Numbered from the stretch's first letter, positions 53,914-63,749 are shown. The stretch is DNA of 64,000 nt from Mucilaginibacter sp. PAMC 26640 (GCA_001596135.1 CP014773.1:992001-1056000), one strand, 5' to 3'. Numbers and translations: made by a program. The notes: generated by a model not told the origin, from the sequence alone.

Positions 53914-54789
53914 TTACCAATCCGTGGCGGTGAAATTTACATTATTTTTTCGTGCCGATGTTACAGCTATACCCTTGTTCCGGCTGCCCGTAAAAGCAAA
54001 ACCCTCCAGTTCATCAGCGCGGTCAATGCCGTCGGTAACTTGTACAACTACCTGGCTTCCTGTTGCTATTGATTTTTCAAGGTTTATATAAGTAAATCGC
54101 CATTGGCGGCCTTGCATTTTATTTTGTACCAGCACCAGTATGCCCCTATCAGCTACCCAATGCAGGTTTTGTACCCATGGGGTGCAGGTGAATTTTTTGT
54201 ACAGCACGCCGGGGTCGCTGGTTTTTTTGGCGGTCTTTAGCTTTTCGGGGTCATAAAGCCTTACCTCGTTGCCGTGGTCGCCATAGTCTGCCGTGGCAAC
54301 GTACCACTTCCCATTATACTTAACGTATTCCGGGCGGGTTCCCTGTATGCAGGCATCATCATCTATGGTATTTAGCAGCGTACCGTCCAGTGTGCCGGTT
54401 TTAAGCAACGCGTTCCAGTCTACACAATAAATAACGGCCCGCCATTTGGTGCCCTCTTTATTCAGGCGGATAGAATTCCCGATAAACGTGGGCGAGCTGC
54501 CGTTATAAGCAATCCCGGTTGGGTGGTTAATTACATCCCGGCCGTTTTGTGTAAACTTTACCTCGCGGTGCAGATCCACCAGGCTATCGTTCATCAGCCT
54601 ATACTCGCGGAGCATCCCCACTTCGCGGTCGCCGTATAAAAAAATGCGGCCCTTTTGGTAGGAGATACCCTGGCTGGCACCAACCGAATCTACCGTGACC
54701 GTTTTGGTTAGCTTAGTAACAATACCCGCATCGGTAAAAGCGCACAATACGGCGAACAGCAAAGTAATCAGGGGCAGTTTATTTTTCAT
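53914..54789 (-). CDS. Secreted beta-propeller-like protein of unknown function
   Basis: I start at 54789 (MKNKLPLITLLFAVLCAFTD). An ATG at 54810 inside the upstream gene would add seven residues before the signal. The ~291-residue protein has repeated strands (KGRIFLYGDREVGMLREY, NGKWYVATADYGDHGNEVRL, HWVADRGILVLVQNKMQGRQ) that suggest a propeller like those of phytase- or SdiA-type esterases. No catalytic motif is seen. It is co-linear with the YdcF-like gene upstream. Role unknown. Confidence 0.72.
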   Translation of the reverse strand: MKNKLPLITLLFAVLCAFTDAGIVTKLTKTVTVDSVGASQGISYQKGRIFLYGDREVGMLREYRLMNDSLVDLHREVKFTQNGRDVINHPTGIAYNGSSPTFIGNSIRLNKEGTKWRAVIYCVDWNALLKTGTLDGTLLNTIDDDACIQGTRPEYVKYNGKWYVATADYGDHGNEVRLYDPEKLKTAKKTSDPGVLYKKFTCTPWVQNLHWVADRGILVLVQNKMQGRQWRFTYINLEKSIATGSQVVVQVTDGIDRADELEGFAFTGSRNKGIAVTSARKNNVNFTATDW

Positions 54790-54799
54790 GGTGCTGGGT

Positions 54800-56047
54800 C
54801 TACGGATCAAGCGGCTCGTCCTGGTCTATCTGTAAGGCAGCCACCAGCGGGTAAAATTCCAGTTCGGTTTCGCTGATGCGCTTGCCCAGTTTATAGGGTA
54901 CGTAGTTCAGTTCTTTCTGGCAGCGGGGGGCCATCGTCATGATAAAATCCATCTGCGACTTATCGGTAACAATATACCCCGGTTTATCAAACGGAATCCC
55001 ATAACGGAACACCAGCCGGGCATCATTACGGATATTGGTGGTGGTATGGCGGGCATGCGGATCTATAATAATGGCACTTTCGGGGATGTGCAGGGTTTTT
55101 AACAGGTAAAGCTTCATCTCCACCGCTTCGTTATTTTTGGTTTTGAAGGGATGCACCGCCCCGCCCGATACCACGATGAACGGCGCTTTGCCCAGCCGGT
55201 ATTGCACAGCGGCCAGCCGGCAACGCAGCATACCCTCGCCGCTTAAAGGCGTGGTTAAGTTATCCGGCCCGGCGCCCGGCACCAGGATGTGCGTGTACGC
55301 AAATTTCGCCCACTGAATGGTCTTCACGCGGTCGGCAGCTGCTTTATTAGCCGTGGCAGCCATTGGTTCATAGCCCGCAGCATCCCATCTTTCGTTGATA
55401 TCCAGGTAAGTTAATGCGGCATTAAGGGCGGGTTCAAAAAACAGGCGCGTGTTTTTAACATCGGCCAGTACAGCGGTGCTGCAATCATACATCAACGTGT
55501 AGTAGGCCCTGGCATTAATGTTATAACTAATAGAATCTATAGCCGGGTAGTTGGGCTTTTTCCCTTCGGCATAAATGGCAATGGTATTATTAACGGCAGC
55601 GGCATCCTGCTCCCAGGCTTTCACCAGCAGATCGGCAGGGGTGCCCGTGTTATATAAAATGTACGTACCCGATGGCGCCAGTTGTGTTTTCACCAGCTGA
55701 CCCAGCGCGTTGCCGGTTTTATACAAGCTGCGCAGGCGCTCACCAACGGCCTTGATCTCTTCATCGGTAAACTTTAACTGTGCAGGCAGGCAAAGCGCAT
55801 CTTTACAGGTAGTCAGCGATGTTTGTAATGCACCAAGCTTTTTTTGTGTCAGCAGCGCCAGCTCCGGGTCGGCTTTGAGCAGGGCGTTTGTTGCTGCATC
55901 CTGCTCCAGCAGCGTAAGCAAGTAGTAATTTTTAGCTTTTAACCAGTTGCCGCCGGTAATTAAGCTGTAATTGGGGTTGGGTGACTGTGCAAATGCAAGG
56001 CTTGTGCCCAGCACGAAGGCCGTAAGGGCCAATAGAATTTTACTCAT
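54800..56047 (-). CDS. Secreted YdcF/DUF218-family protein
   Basis: The 415-residue protein has a signal peptide (cleavage near SLAFAQS). An N-terminal helical region of about 230 residues is followed by a DUF218 domain with the pattern PFIVVSGGAVHP, NNEAVEMKLYLLKTLHIPES and IDPHARHTTTNIRNDA. DUF218 proteins (YdcF, SanA) bind nucleotides or lipid-linked substrates and affect envelope integrity, but their chemistry is not settled. It is the first gene of a two-gene unit with the downstream propeller protein. Confidence 0.85.
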   Translation of the reverse strand: MSKILLALTAFVLGTSLAFAQSPNPNYSLITGGNWLKAKNYYLLTLLEQDAATNALLKADPELALLTQKKLGALQTSLTTCKDALCLPAQLKFTDEEIKAVGERLRSLYKTGNALGQLVKTQLAPSGTYILYNTGTPADLLVKAWEQDAAAVNNTIAIYAEGKKPNYPAIDSISYNINARAYYTLMYDCSTAVLADVKNTRLFFEPALNAALTYLDINERWDAAGYEPMAATANKAAADRVKTIQWAKFAYTHILVPGAGPDNLTTPLSGEGMLRCRLAAVQYRLGKAPFIVVSGGAVHPFKTKNNEAVEMKLYLLKTLHIPESAIIIDPHARHTTTNIRNDARLVFRYGIPFDKPGYIVTDKSQMDFIMTMAPRCQKELNYVPYKLGKRISETELEFYPLVAALQIDQDEPLDP

Positions 56048-56212
56048 AGTAGTTGTTTGCTAAAAACGCTATTAAATGTAAACTGTGGGTTAGTTGCAGT
56101 ATATGTTATTGTTAAAATTATAAGCGCCATGGTTAAAACATGCTTATTTAAACAGGTAATTTGTAACACCGGCAGCAAACCGGTGTCTGTTTAAACAAAT
56201 ATCCAAAACTGA

Positions 56213-57460
56213 ATGAAGTACTTTCTACCCGCCCAAAACAAAAAAACCGTTTTAAGGTCCGCATTTTGCTCCCTTATTCTCCTGTTAACTGCTATCTGTG
56301 CCAGCGCACAGGAAAACAGCCCTTTCAACACCGGGTTTGAGGAAACTTTACCGTCTAAGATCCTGGGGCAACAGCGTAAAATCTGGATCCATATCCCTAA
56401 CAGCAATGGCGGAAACAAAATTAAAGACCGGGGGCATTACCCCGTGATCTATGTGCTGGACGGAAGCGAAAACTTTAATACCGTTGTAAGCATTACCGAA
56501 CACCTCGCCGAATCCAGCCTTTGTCCGCCCCTGATCGTGGTGGGTATCATCCCTATCGACAGGCTGACCGAATTAACCATCGGTACCGACAAAGAATTAC
56601 CCGGCGTGGTGGGCAATGGCGAAAAGTTCATGGCGTTTGTAGCGAAAGAACTCATCCCCTATATCGATGCCACCTATCCTACTACCAGCTATAAAACTTT
56701 GATCGGCCATTCCCTTGGCGGCCTAACGGTGATGAACACCTTCCTGCATCAGCCCAATTTATTTAATGCCTATGTTTCCCTCGAAGCCTCCCTGTGGTGG
56801 GATCATAATAAAACAGTGAGCGATGCCCAGACCATCCTGCCCATGCAAAATTACAAGGGGAAAACCTTGTTTATGGCCATGGCCAACCGGATGGAGAAAG
56901 GCGTAGACACGCTGATGGTTCAGAAAGACACCAGCGGTACAACCGCACTTATCCGCAGCAGCTTAGCATTTATTAAAGTGCTGGCTAAAAACACAAAGAA
57001 CCAGTTGCGGTTCCAGGAAAAGTTTTACGAAGATGACAACCACCCTTCTGTGCGGCTGATTGGCGAATATGATGCGCTCCGGTTTGTTTTCGGCTTCTAC
57101 AAACTCAAAATTTACGAGAGCGAACTAAAAAATCCTGCTTTTAAAATAGACTCCGTATTGGTTGCACATTACCAAAACGTTTCCCGGCAAATGGGCTACC
57201 CGGTTAAACCCGACGAAACCCAGGTAAACACTCTCGGCTACCAAATGCTGAATAACAACCAGTTTGCAAAGGCCGAACGCCTATTTAAACTCAACATTGC
57301 CAACAACCCCGGCAGCGGCAATTGTTATGACTCACTGGGCGACCTGTACCTTAAAACCGGCGATAAAGCAAAAGCCATCGCCAGCTTCCGAAAGGCCCTT
57401 ACGCTGGCCGCCATCCCTGAAAGCAAACAGAAACTGGAGAAGTTGCTGAGCGGGAAGTAA
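56213..57460 (+). CDS. Secreted esterase (Esterase-D/IroE-like) with C-terminal TPR repeats
   Basis: The 415-residue protein has a signal peptide (cleavage near ICASAQ). It has an alpha/beta hydrolase of the Putative_esterase (PF00756) kind with the nucleophile Ser in IGHSLGGLTVMNTF. The catalytic His is around the DDNHPSV stretch. The C-terminal ~90 residues contain at least two TPR-like helices (SLGDLYLKTGDKAKAIASFR). Substrates may be acyl esters or siderophores. It is divergent from the YdcF gene. Confidence 0.9.
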   Translation: MKYFLPAQNKKTVLRSAFCSLILLLTAICASAQENSPFNTGFEETLPSKILGQQRKIWIHIPNSNGGNKIKDRGHYPVIYVLDGSENFNTVVSITEHLAESSLCPPLIVVGIIPIDRLTELTIGTDKELPGVVGNGEKFMAFVAKELIPYIDATYPTTSYKTLIGHSLGGLTVMNTFLHQPNLFNAYVSLEASLWWDHNKTVSDAQTILPMQNYKGKTLFMAMANRMEKGVDTLMVQKDTSGTTALIRSSLAFIKVLAKNTKNQLRFQEKFYEDDNHPSVRLIGEYDALRFVFGFYKLKIYESELKNPAFKIDSVLVAHYQNVSRQMGYPVKPDETQVNTLGYQMLNNNQFAKAERLFKLNIANNPGSGNCYDSLGDLYLKTGDKAKAIASFRKALTLAAIPESKQKLEKLLSGK

Positions 57461-57716
57461 AAGTGGGTTGGGGTCCCCAGGGTCATTTTTCAAGAGACCT
57501 TTCGGGGCCAGGAGAGACAGGTGTATAATGTTAGTATTTAATATTAAATAACCACAATTAATATTATAGCTTTACAGTACCTAATCGTCACTAATTATAC
57601 CTTTTTAGATCATCTCGATAACTTTTGTGCTTAATTAAAGCGGATTTTACATTCTCCCGAATTTATTGACGGTGGGTTGGTATGTCTTTATTATTAAATA
57701 AAAACTGATTTTACTT
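57461..57716. other. Gap before the 1273-residue protein gene
   Basis: 256 AT-rich bases. I saw no strong promoter or repeat. The gene may use a weak or unusual promoter. Confidence 0.3.
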
Positions 57717-60700
57717 ATGAAATGGATTGACACTACTCATATCAGAAACTGGGCTCAACGCCGGGATTGTCAGGAGTATTTGCCGTTGTTGGTAAGAAAA
57801 TTAATTCGTGCAACCTCGGATTCTATCACAAGTATCAGCTTTCCATCCGGTGAAAATGTATTAATTGGTGGTTGGGATGGAATTCTTGAGGTTTATGAAG
57901 AAACTGATCGTCTCCCGCTCGGATTGTCAGTTTGGGAATTTGGGGCCAATTCTGACATTAAAGGTAAGGCTGACGACGATTATACCAAGCGGTCAGCAGC
58001 TCCATTAGGTGTCGACACCAAAAATACAACTTACATTTTTGTTACACCAAGGTTATGGACAAAAAAACAGGAATGGATTGATGCGAGAAATGCCGAGGGT
58101 GTTTGGAAAGAGGTCAGAGTTTATGACGCGCAGGATTTAGAAGAATGGCTCGATCTTGCCCCGACGGTCGGATCTTGGCTTGCTATTAAGCATTTAGGCA
58201 TATTGCCGTCCGAGGGCATCCAACCTGCCGATGATTTTTGGGAAGAGTGGTCTACAGGAAATCGAATCAATTTTGTGCCGGATGTAGTTCTTGGTGGACG
58301 AAGTGAACATTCGAAAACACTTGTTGAGAAGTGTAGTGTGCCCGATATTATCGCTATTCAGGGTAATTCGAGGGAAGAAGCACTAGCTTTTATTGTTGCC
58401 ACCTTCTTAAACGATCCACAACGCACGGAAGATTTTTTTTCAAGGAGTATAATCGTCGACAGTGTAGAGGCTTTCAGAGAATTATTGATCATTGGTAAGC
58501 CTCTGTATTTGATTTGCAGATTCGACGATGATGGAATTTTGAACCGCGCGAAGCATAAAGGTCATACTGTTATTGTGCCGATTGGCCTTGATCGTACTAA
58601 TGCATGGTCTGACAAAATCATATTGCCGCCGTTACAACGTGACGCTTTTGTTGCGGCAATGGTAAAATCGGGAATGACCGAAGCTGAAGCTGAGGAAGTT
58701 TCCAAAAAATCCGCACGTAACTTAATTGTCGTTCGCCGACAGCTGGATTTTCAGCGCCTTAACCCGCAATGGTCGCTATCGGAAAATGTGAACGTAATTC
58801 TACCGGCTATTCTTGCTGGCAGATGGAACGAAGAGTTTGAGGGAGATCGGAAAATGATTGCCATGCTTGCAGGTGAGGAATACGAGGTTTACATCAAACG
58901 CTTACAGCCATGGTGTTTCAGCCCTGATTCACCCGTTGTAAAAATTGGTAATACGTGGCGTTTAACATCGCCCATGGATGCCTGGACACATGCTGGCCGA
59001 TATTTAACAAAAGACGATTTTAAAAGAGTAGCTGAAGCATTTTTGACGGTGCTTACAACTATCGATCAAAAGCTTGATTTATCTGCTGAAGATCGGCATA
59101 AGGCAGGTTGGTACCGTATTAAAGCCATTTATTCGCGATGGTTGAGAGAGGGTCTGATACAATCTTTGATATTGAGTTCCCTGTATGGCGAAAAATTAGG
59201 TTTAGATGTACCAGAGCAAGCTGGTAGCTGGGTGGATGGTTTGATACATAAATTATTAAACACCGACAAATTAGATATGTGGCGTTCGCTTGACCATGAC
59301 CTCTCTTTAATTGCCGAAGCATCGCCGAGCGCTTTTATGACTTGCGTTGAAGCCTTGCTTAAACTTGACCCTTCGCCGATTATTCAGCTGTTTGATGAAG
59401 AGCCTGGGTATTTCGATAATCAAACCTATTATACAGGATTATTATGGGCATTGAAAGGCCTTGCCTGGATGCCGGAGTACTTATCCAGGGTGACCTTAGT
59501 TTTAGGGCATCTGTCAGAGAAAGACCCTGGCGGCAGATTACAGAACAGGCCGATCAACAGCTTATATGGTATTTTCAGGTCTTGGTTTCCGCAAACCTTT
59601 GCTCCACTTCACGCACGAACTGATGCGCTGCGTCTTTTGCAAAACAATCACAAAGAGATCAGTTGGACGATACTGACCCGAATGTTGCCCGAAGGCGGCA
59701 GAAGTTCAGCGGGGCATATTCATAAAATGCGGTGGCGGTTAAGCGATCAGCCACGCCGGCACAGTATGGAATATGAAGAAATTTATAATACTTACAAACA
59801 AGTGCTGGAGTTATTACTGGAGAAGTTCGACGATTCTGAAACCCAATTTATTTGCTTGGTTGAAAAATCGGTGAACATTGAATACTTCGGCCGGGAAAAA
59901 TTACTGGAATTTATGCAAGAGCGGATGGCTAAAATTAAATTTGAAGGCACGGAAACCCGGGATAAATTAAGAAAACTAATTGGCCATCATCGGTCTTATC
60001 CAACCGCGGAACGGTCACTACCCGAGGAGATTTTGAAGCGGTATGAAAAACTTTACGAAAACCTTGAACCCGAGGACGATATAGAAAAAATATGGTGGCT
60101 TTTCAAAGATAACTGGCCTCAATTTTTAGAGGGTAAAATAAGAAGTGTATCACACTCTGAGCAAGCGGAAGAATTGCAGCTAAAAAGAAATGATGTTTTA
60201 AAAGAGGTTTATACAAAGTATGGTTTCGCGAAGATCCTTGAGTTAATTGAACGCGTGGGCGACCAACAGGCTCATATTTTGGGTTTTACCTTAGCGAACG
60301 TTATTACCAATATTGACGAAATTTATCACTTAGCTCAATTTTTAAATGCCGAGGATAAAAAACTGGTCTTATTTCAGACTTTTTTACAACGTAAATTCTT
60401 CAGCGAATCTAAAGAGTGGGTATTTGCGCTATACGATGACCTGCAAAAACAGGAATTTAGTTCAGAAAACCTTGCCAAAATGTTCTTGAAGTTGCGGGCC
60501 GAAGAGGCTATTTGGGAATTTATCGAAAGCACTAAAGACCAAAATTTGATAGATACATATTGGAAATTAGTTGATTCCAATATGTTTTACATCGCCGAGA
60601 AAAGCTGGGACTTTGTAATCAGAAAACTGATTCAATATAAACGTTTCGCAAGCGCCATTTATGGCATCAGCCACAATGTCGAACACATCACCACCGAGTT

Positions 60701-61538
60701 AATTATTGAGGTGTTACAGAATTATCTAAAAAATGAACCGGAGCCAAACGTCCACTTGGATAGTTACGATATCAACCATCTGTTCGAGGAGCTAGAAAAA
60801 CGAAACGAGGTGGATAATTCAGTTATGATTCCGCTGGAATGGTTGTACATGCCATTATTAGGTTCATCCTATGGCGATACCAAAACACCTCGATTGAGTA
60901 AGGCAATGGCAGAAGATCCCGATTTTTTTATAGCGGTGCTTTCTTTACTATATAAGCCTGATATTACTGAAGGTAAAGAAGAAGTTGAGGAAAATAAAGA
61001 AGATGAATCAGAAGCGTTGTTAAAACGTAGCATGGCCCAACAAGCCTCCAGCTTACTTTACCACTGGAAAACAATACCTGGCGTAAATAAGGATGAAACA
61101 ATTGATGAGGCAAAATTAAATTCTTGGGTAAATACAGTTCGGGAAAAGGCTGAGAAAAGCCATCTCTTAGGAATAGCAGATGATCAGATTGGCAAAATTC
61201 TTGCAGAATATCCCGAACCTAATATACAAATGAAAGAAGGGATCGCTATCAGTTGGCCACCTGAACCAATATGTCATGTGATTGAAACAATTAGTACCGA
61301 GGAAATTTTATCCGGTTTTAGCGTTGCTTGCTATAATAAACGGGGTTTTTCCACTCGAGGGCCTTTTGACGGCGGCATAAGGGAGTGGAATTTAACGGAG
61401 TATTTTACAAAACTGGCGGCAGAGAAAGCCGCAAAATACCCTAAAGTTGCGGCGGTTTTTGGAAGCCGCGCACGAGGATATGCAACCGAGGCCAAGCAGG
61501 AAGATGAAAGAGCAGAACGCGATAGGTTGGATTATTAA
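57717..61538 (+). CDS. 1273-residue protein with PD-(D/E)XK-like N-terminus, P-loop-like middle and helical C-terminus (candidate defence protein)
   Basis: I do not know a published name. Residues 1-160 hold a nuclease-like pattern: FPSGENVLIGGWDGILEV (D54), SVWEFGANSD (E74), then IKGKADDDYTKR (K82/K84), and TPRLWTKKQEW. This is consistent with a PD-(D/E)XK fold. Residues ~205-345 contain IIAIQGNSREEALAFIVATF, which sits like a Walker A region but lacks GK[ST], then LPPLQRDAFVAAM as in STAND ATPases. The remaining ~900 residues are long helical repeats, ending FGSRARGYATEAKQEDERAE. Effector, NTPase-like and sensor parts in this order recall Avs-type defence proteins. It is a single gene with no partners. 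Confidence 0.5.
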   Translation: MKWIDTTHIRNWAQRRDCQEYLPLLVRKLIRATSDSITSISFPSGENVLIGGWDGILEVYEETDRLPLGLSVWEFGANSDIKGKADDDYTKRSAAPLGVDTKNTTYIFVTPRLWTKKQEWIDARNAEGVWKEVRVYDAQDLEEWLDLAPTVGSWLAIKHLGILPSEGIQPADDFWEEWSTGNRINFVPDVVLGGRSEHSKTLVEKCSVPDIIAIQGNSREEALAFIVATFLNDPQRTEDFFSRSIIVDSVEAFRELLIIGKPLYLICRFDDDGILNRAKHKGHTVIVPIGLDRTNAWSDKIILPPLQRDAFVAAMVKSGMTEAEAEEVSKKSARNLIVVRRQLDFQRLNPQWSLSENVNVILPAILAGRWNEEFEGDRKMIAMLAGEEYEVYIKRLQPWCFSPDSPVVKIGNTWRLTSPMDAWTHAGRYLTKDDFKRVAEAFLTVLTTIDQKLDLSAEDRHKAGWYRIKAIYSRWLREGLIQSLILSSLYGEKLGLDVPEQAGSWVDGLIHKLLNTDKLDMWRSLDHDLSLIAEASPSAFMTCVEALLKLDPSPIIQLFDEEPGYFDNQTYYTGLLWALKGLAWMPEYLSRVTLVLGHLSEKDPGGRLQNRPINSLYGIFRSWFPQTFAPLHARTDALRLLQNNHKEISWTILTRMLPEGGRSSAGHIHKMRWRLSDQPRRHSMEYEEIYNTYKQVLELLLEKFDDSETQFICLVEKSVNIEYFGREKLLEFMQERMAKIKFEGTETRDKLRKLIGHHRSYPTAERSLPEEILKRYEKLYENLEPEDDIEKIWWLFKDNWPQFLEGKIRSVSHSEQAEELQLKRNDVLKEVYTKYGFAKILELIERVGDQQAHILGFTLANVITNIDEIYHLAQFLNAEDKKLVLFQTFLQRKFFSESKEWVFALYDDLQKQEFSSENLAKMFLKLRAEEAIWEFIESTKDQNLIDTYWKLVDSNMFYIAEKSWDFVIRKLIQYKRFASAIYGISHNVEHITTELIIEVLQNYLKNEPEPNVHLDSYDINHLFEELEKRNEVDNSVMIPLEWLYMPLLGSSYGDTKTPRLSKAMAEDPDFFIAVLSLLYKPDITEGKEEVEENKEDESEALLKRSMAQQASSLLYHWKTIPGVNKDETIDEAKLNSWVNTVREKAEKSHLLGIADDQIGKILAEYPEPNIQMKEGIAISWPPEPICHVIETISTEEILSGFSVACYNKRGFSTRGPFDGGIREWNLTEYFTKLAAEKAAKYPKVAAVFGSRARGYATEAKQEDERAERDRLDY

Positions 61539-61849
61539 ACATTGACAGATAAATTTCATTAGCTTTTAAGCTGCTATTTCCTTCTGCCTTTTTTCTCCCG
61601 CTACCTAAAGCAAATACTGCCCGTTGCTGCCGCATGCGTATTTAGTGTGTTCTACACGCTAACGAAAGCATATTCACTTATATGCCTGCAAAGCCGCTCG
61701 CCACACGCCTATAGATTGATTAGTGCCTCGCAATTACTGGCTGTTGAGAACGCGAACTACTACTACCGCCAGCATCCCCGCTCATCAGCCTGCATGCAAC
61801 GTGGCAACCCTGCCGATACCCGCAAAGCTCCCCCAACGCAAGCGCAGCT

Positions 61850-61950
61850 CCAGCAATAGGGATTGTAAGGGTTTAGCCCGAAGGGCCGGAGCGCAGCGGA
61901 GCCCTGCAAAGCCCGGGCCGGAGGCATTGCCCAACAGCTTAAATAATAGC
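61850..61950. repeat. GC-rich structured stretch
   Basis: GGGTTTAGCCC, GAAGGGCCGGAGCGCAGCGG, CCCTGCAAAGCCCGGGCC and GGCATTGCCC can pair into nested stems. It does not look coding on either strand and differs in composition from its flanks. Confidence 0.3.
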
Positions 61951-61998
61951 ATGCCTAATTTTCGGAATCTTTGCCTTCCTTCTCCGCCACAACAAACC

Positions 61999-62024
61999 AT
62001 ACTTGGACACCAACATTGGTAAGC
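61999..62024. repeat. Possible left-end relic of the RAYT-family element
   Basis: ACTTGGACACCAACATTGGTAAGC is close to the inner half of the left end (ACTTGGATACCAACCTTGTAAGC) but the outer half and the second stem are missing. Confidence 0.4.
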
Positions 62025-62063
62025 TATCCCGAGAACCGCATACTACTAACAAACGATTTTAAT

Positions 62064-62102
62064 AAATCGACCCGTAAGCTTGGAAGCTTACGGGTCGATT
62101 TC
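62064..62102. terminator. Bidirectional terminator between convergent genes
   Basis: A perfect 18-bp stem (AAATCGACCCGTAAGCTT) around GG. It lies between the 1273-residue gene and the Kelch gene, 55 bases beyond the stop of the latter. Confidence 0.8.
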
Positions 62103-62156
62103 TGCTGATGGACAGCTTCACCCGGGGGTGAAGTGCCTGGATGCTTAAATTTTAAC

Positions 62157-63749
62157 TTATTTAATAACCAGTACCGGCTTGTTGCCGGCATTTTCCTTAC
62201 TGTTAAACTGTACGGTGATATTTTTATTTGCAGCGTCTTTGATAACAAAGCTCGCATTTTTATCTCCGGCAAGCTGCGCTTTTACAAAGGCGGTAACATC
62301 AAAATCAATCCGTTTTGCCTGGCCGTCCACTACGGCAACGCTTAACGCGCCGGGTAAGGGCTGCGGTGCGTTGGTAAATGACAGGGTGTTCTCCAACCAG
62401 TTATCATCGTCGACACCGAAACTGGATAAAGTAAGGCTGTTGGTATTATCGGTGTTTTTGCCATAAATACTCAGCGTAGCTGAATTAACCACGCTGATAT
62501 CAGCCAGTGAAAATTTTAAATAGGCAGACCGCAGGTAGTTATTCGAGGTAGCGCCTTTGATGTACAGGGAGGTATCGCTTCCGTAATTAGCTGCGCCGAA
62601 ACTGCCGTTTCGCACAAACGCATCTGCCGAAGGAAATATTTCGGTAGCAACGGTATTGGTAACCGGAATACCTTTATAGTTGATAGCAGAAAAGTTGCCC
62701 CCGGTATAGTAAATATTGCCGTTAAATATGGCTGCTACTCCTGCAGATTTTGCTGCACGCATCGGCGACAATACCGACCATACATTGGTTGCCGGGCTAT
62801 ACGCAAAAACTTGCTTTCCCGGTGTGTTGTGTGCGGTTTGGCCGCCAAGTACAATGATACGGTTGCCGTACACCACCACTGAAGATAAGATATGATCGAT
62901 AGCGACTGGCATATCGGCTAGCTTTGTCCAGGTGTTTGTTTGTTCGTCGTAAACCTGGAGCGTTTTCTGTGGTACCGAATCTTCATTTTGATTATGGGAG
63001 CCACCCATAATATAGATTTTGCCGTTAAAAATAGCCGCTCCCGGGTGGTTTACCGCATTGATCAGCGGTGCCAGCGTTTGCCATCCGGCACTTAAATTAT
63101 TCAGATCTAACACCAAATGAATATTGGTATCTAAACGGGACATGTTGGCCCCGCCGATATAATGCAGCTTGCCATTTAAAAAACGCAGCTGCCCGGCAGC
63201 AAGGCCCTGTGGCAGGTCGGGCATTTTGCTGTAATCATTTTGGGCAACGTTGTATTTCCAAACCTGTTTGGTACCAAATATTTGGCCGGTACCTGCGGCG
63301 TTGGATGTATATCCCCCCGCCAGGTAAATATCTACCCCATCGGTTGTAACCGCAACGTGCGTGCCACCGCCAAAGTTAGACCCGGAAGGTTCATGCGGCA
63401 TGCTCTTGATAGCCGCCCATGCGTCGGTAACCGGGTTATAAACATAGGCGCGTTTAGTTGGCGTCCACTGTGGCCGTTTGTTGACATCGAACCCACCAAA
63501 TATATAGAGCTTGCCTTGCACCACCTCGCCCTGAAGCTCATGTGTAGCTATAGGTTGTGCTTTTGCCGTCCCCCAGGTAATTGTCGAGAAATCATCATTT
63601 GCAGTTTCGAGCGAGTTCACTTTGGTAACGCTCATCAGCTTTACATTTGCCGGCGCATCTGGCGCATCGGCTTTTTTACAACATGGCAGGCAGGCTATAG
63701 TGGCCAGCATAGCCATTTGAACAGATAATTTGAGTACGTTTCTAGTCAT
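62157..63749 (-). CDS. Kelch-repeat lipoprotein with C-terminal DNRLRE domain
   Basis: The 530-residue lipoprotein (signal ending CLPCCKKAD) has Kelch repeats at residues ~65-370. Each holds a GG pair and W (GKLYIFGGFDV, VDIYLAGGYTSN, GKLHYIGGAN, GKIYIMGGSHN, NRIIVLGGQT, GNIYYTGGNF) and forms a beta-propeller. The C-terminal ~150 residues match the DNRLRE/CBM96-like domain (YLRSAYLKFSLADIS). The protein is probably surface-exposed and binds glycans or other proteins. It converges with the large gene. No partner gene is in the window. Confidence 0.88.
   Translation of the reverse strand: MTRNVLKLSVQMAMLATIACLPCCKKADAPDAPANVKLMSVTKVNSLETANDDFSTITWGTAKAQPIATHELQGEVVQGKLYIFGGFDVNKRPQWTPTKRAYVYNPVTDAWAAIKSMPHEPSGSNFGGGTHVAVTTDGVDIYLAGGYTSNAAGTGQIFGTKQVWKYNVAQNDYSKMPDLPQGLAAGQLRFLNGKLHYIGGANMSRLDTNIHLVLDLNNLSAGWQTLAPLINAVNHPGAAIFNGKIYIMGGSHNQNEDSVPQKTLQVYDEQTNTWTKLADMPVAIDHILSSVVVYGNRIIVLGGQTAHNTPGKQVFAYSPATNVWSVLSPMRAAKSAGVAAIFNGNIYYTGGNFSAINYKGIPVTNTVATEIFPSADAFVRNGSFGAANYGSDTSLYIKGATSNNYLRSAYLKFSLADISVVNSATLSIYGKNTDNTNSLTLSSFGVDDDNWLENTLSFTNAPQPLPGALSVAVVDGQAKRIDFDVTAFVKAQLAGDKNASFVIKDAANKNITVQFNSKENAGNKPVLVIK

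Larger units (their letters stand above)
61539..62156. other. Gap of about 620 bases after the 1273-residue protein gene
   Basis: It contains a GC-rich structured stretch (61850-61950), a RAYT-end relic (61999-62024) and a strong terminator (62064-62102). Otherwise no gene is seen. Confidence 0.5.
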
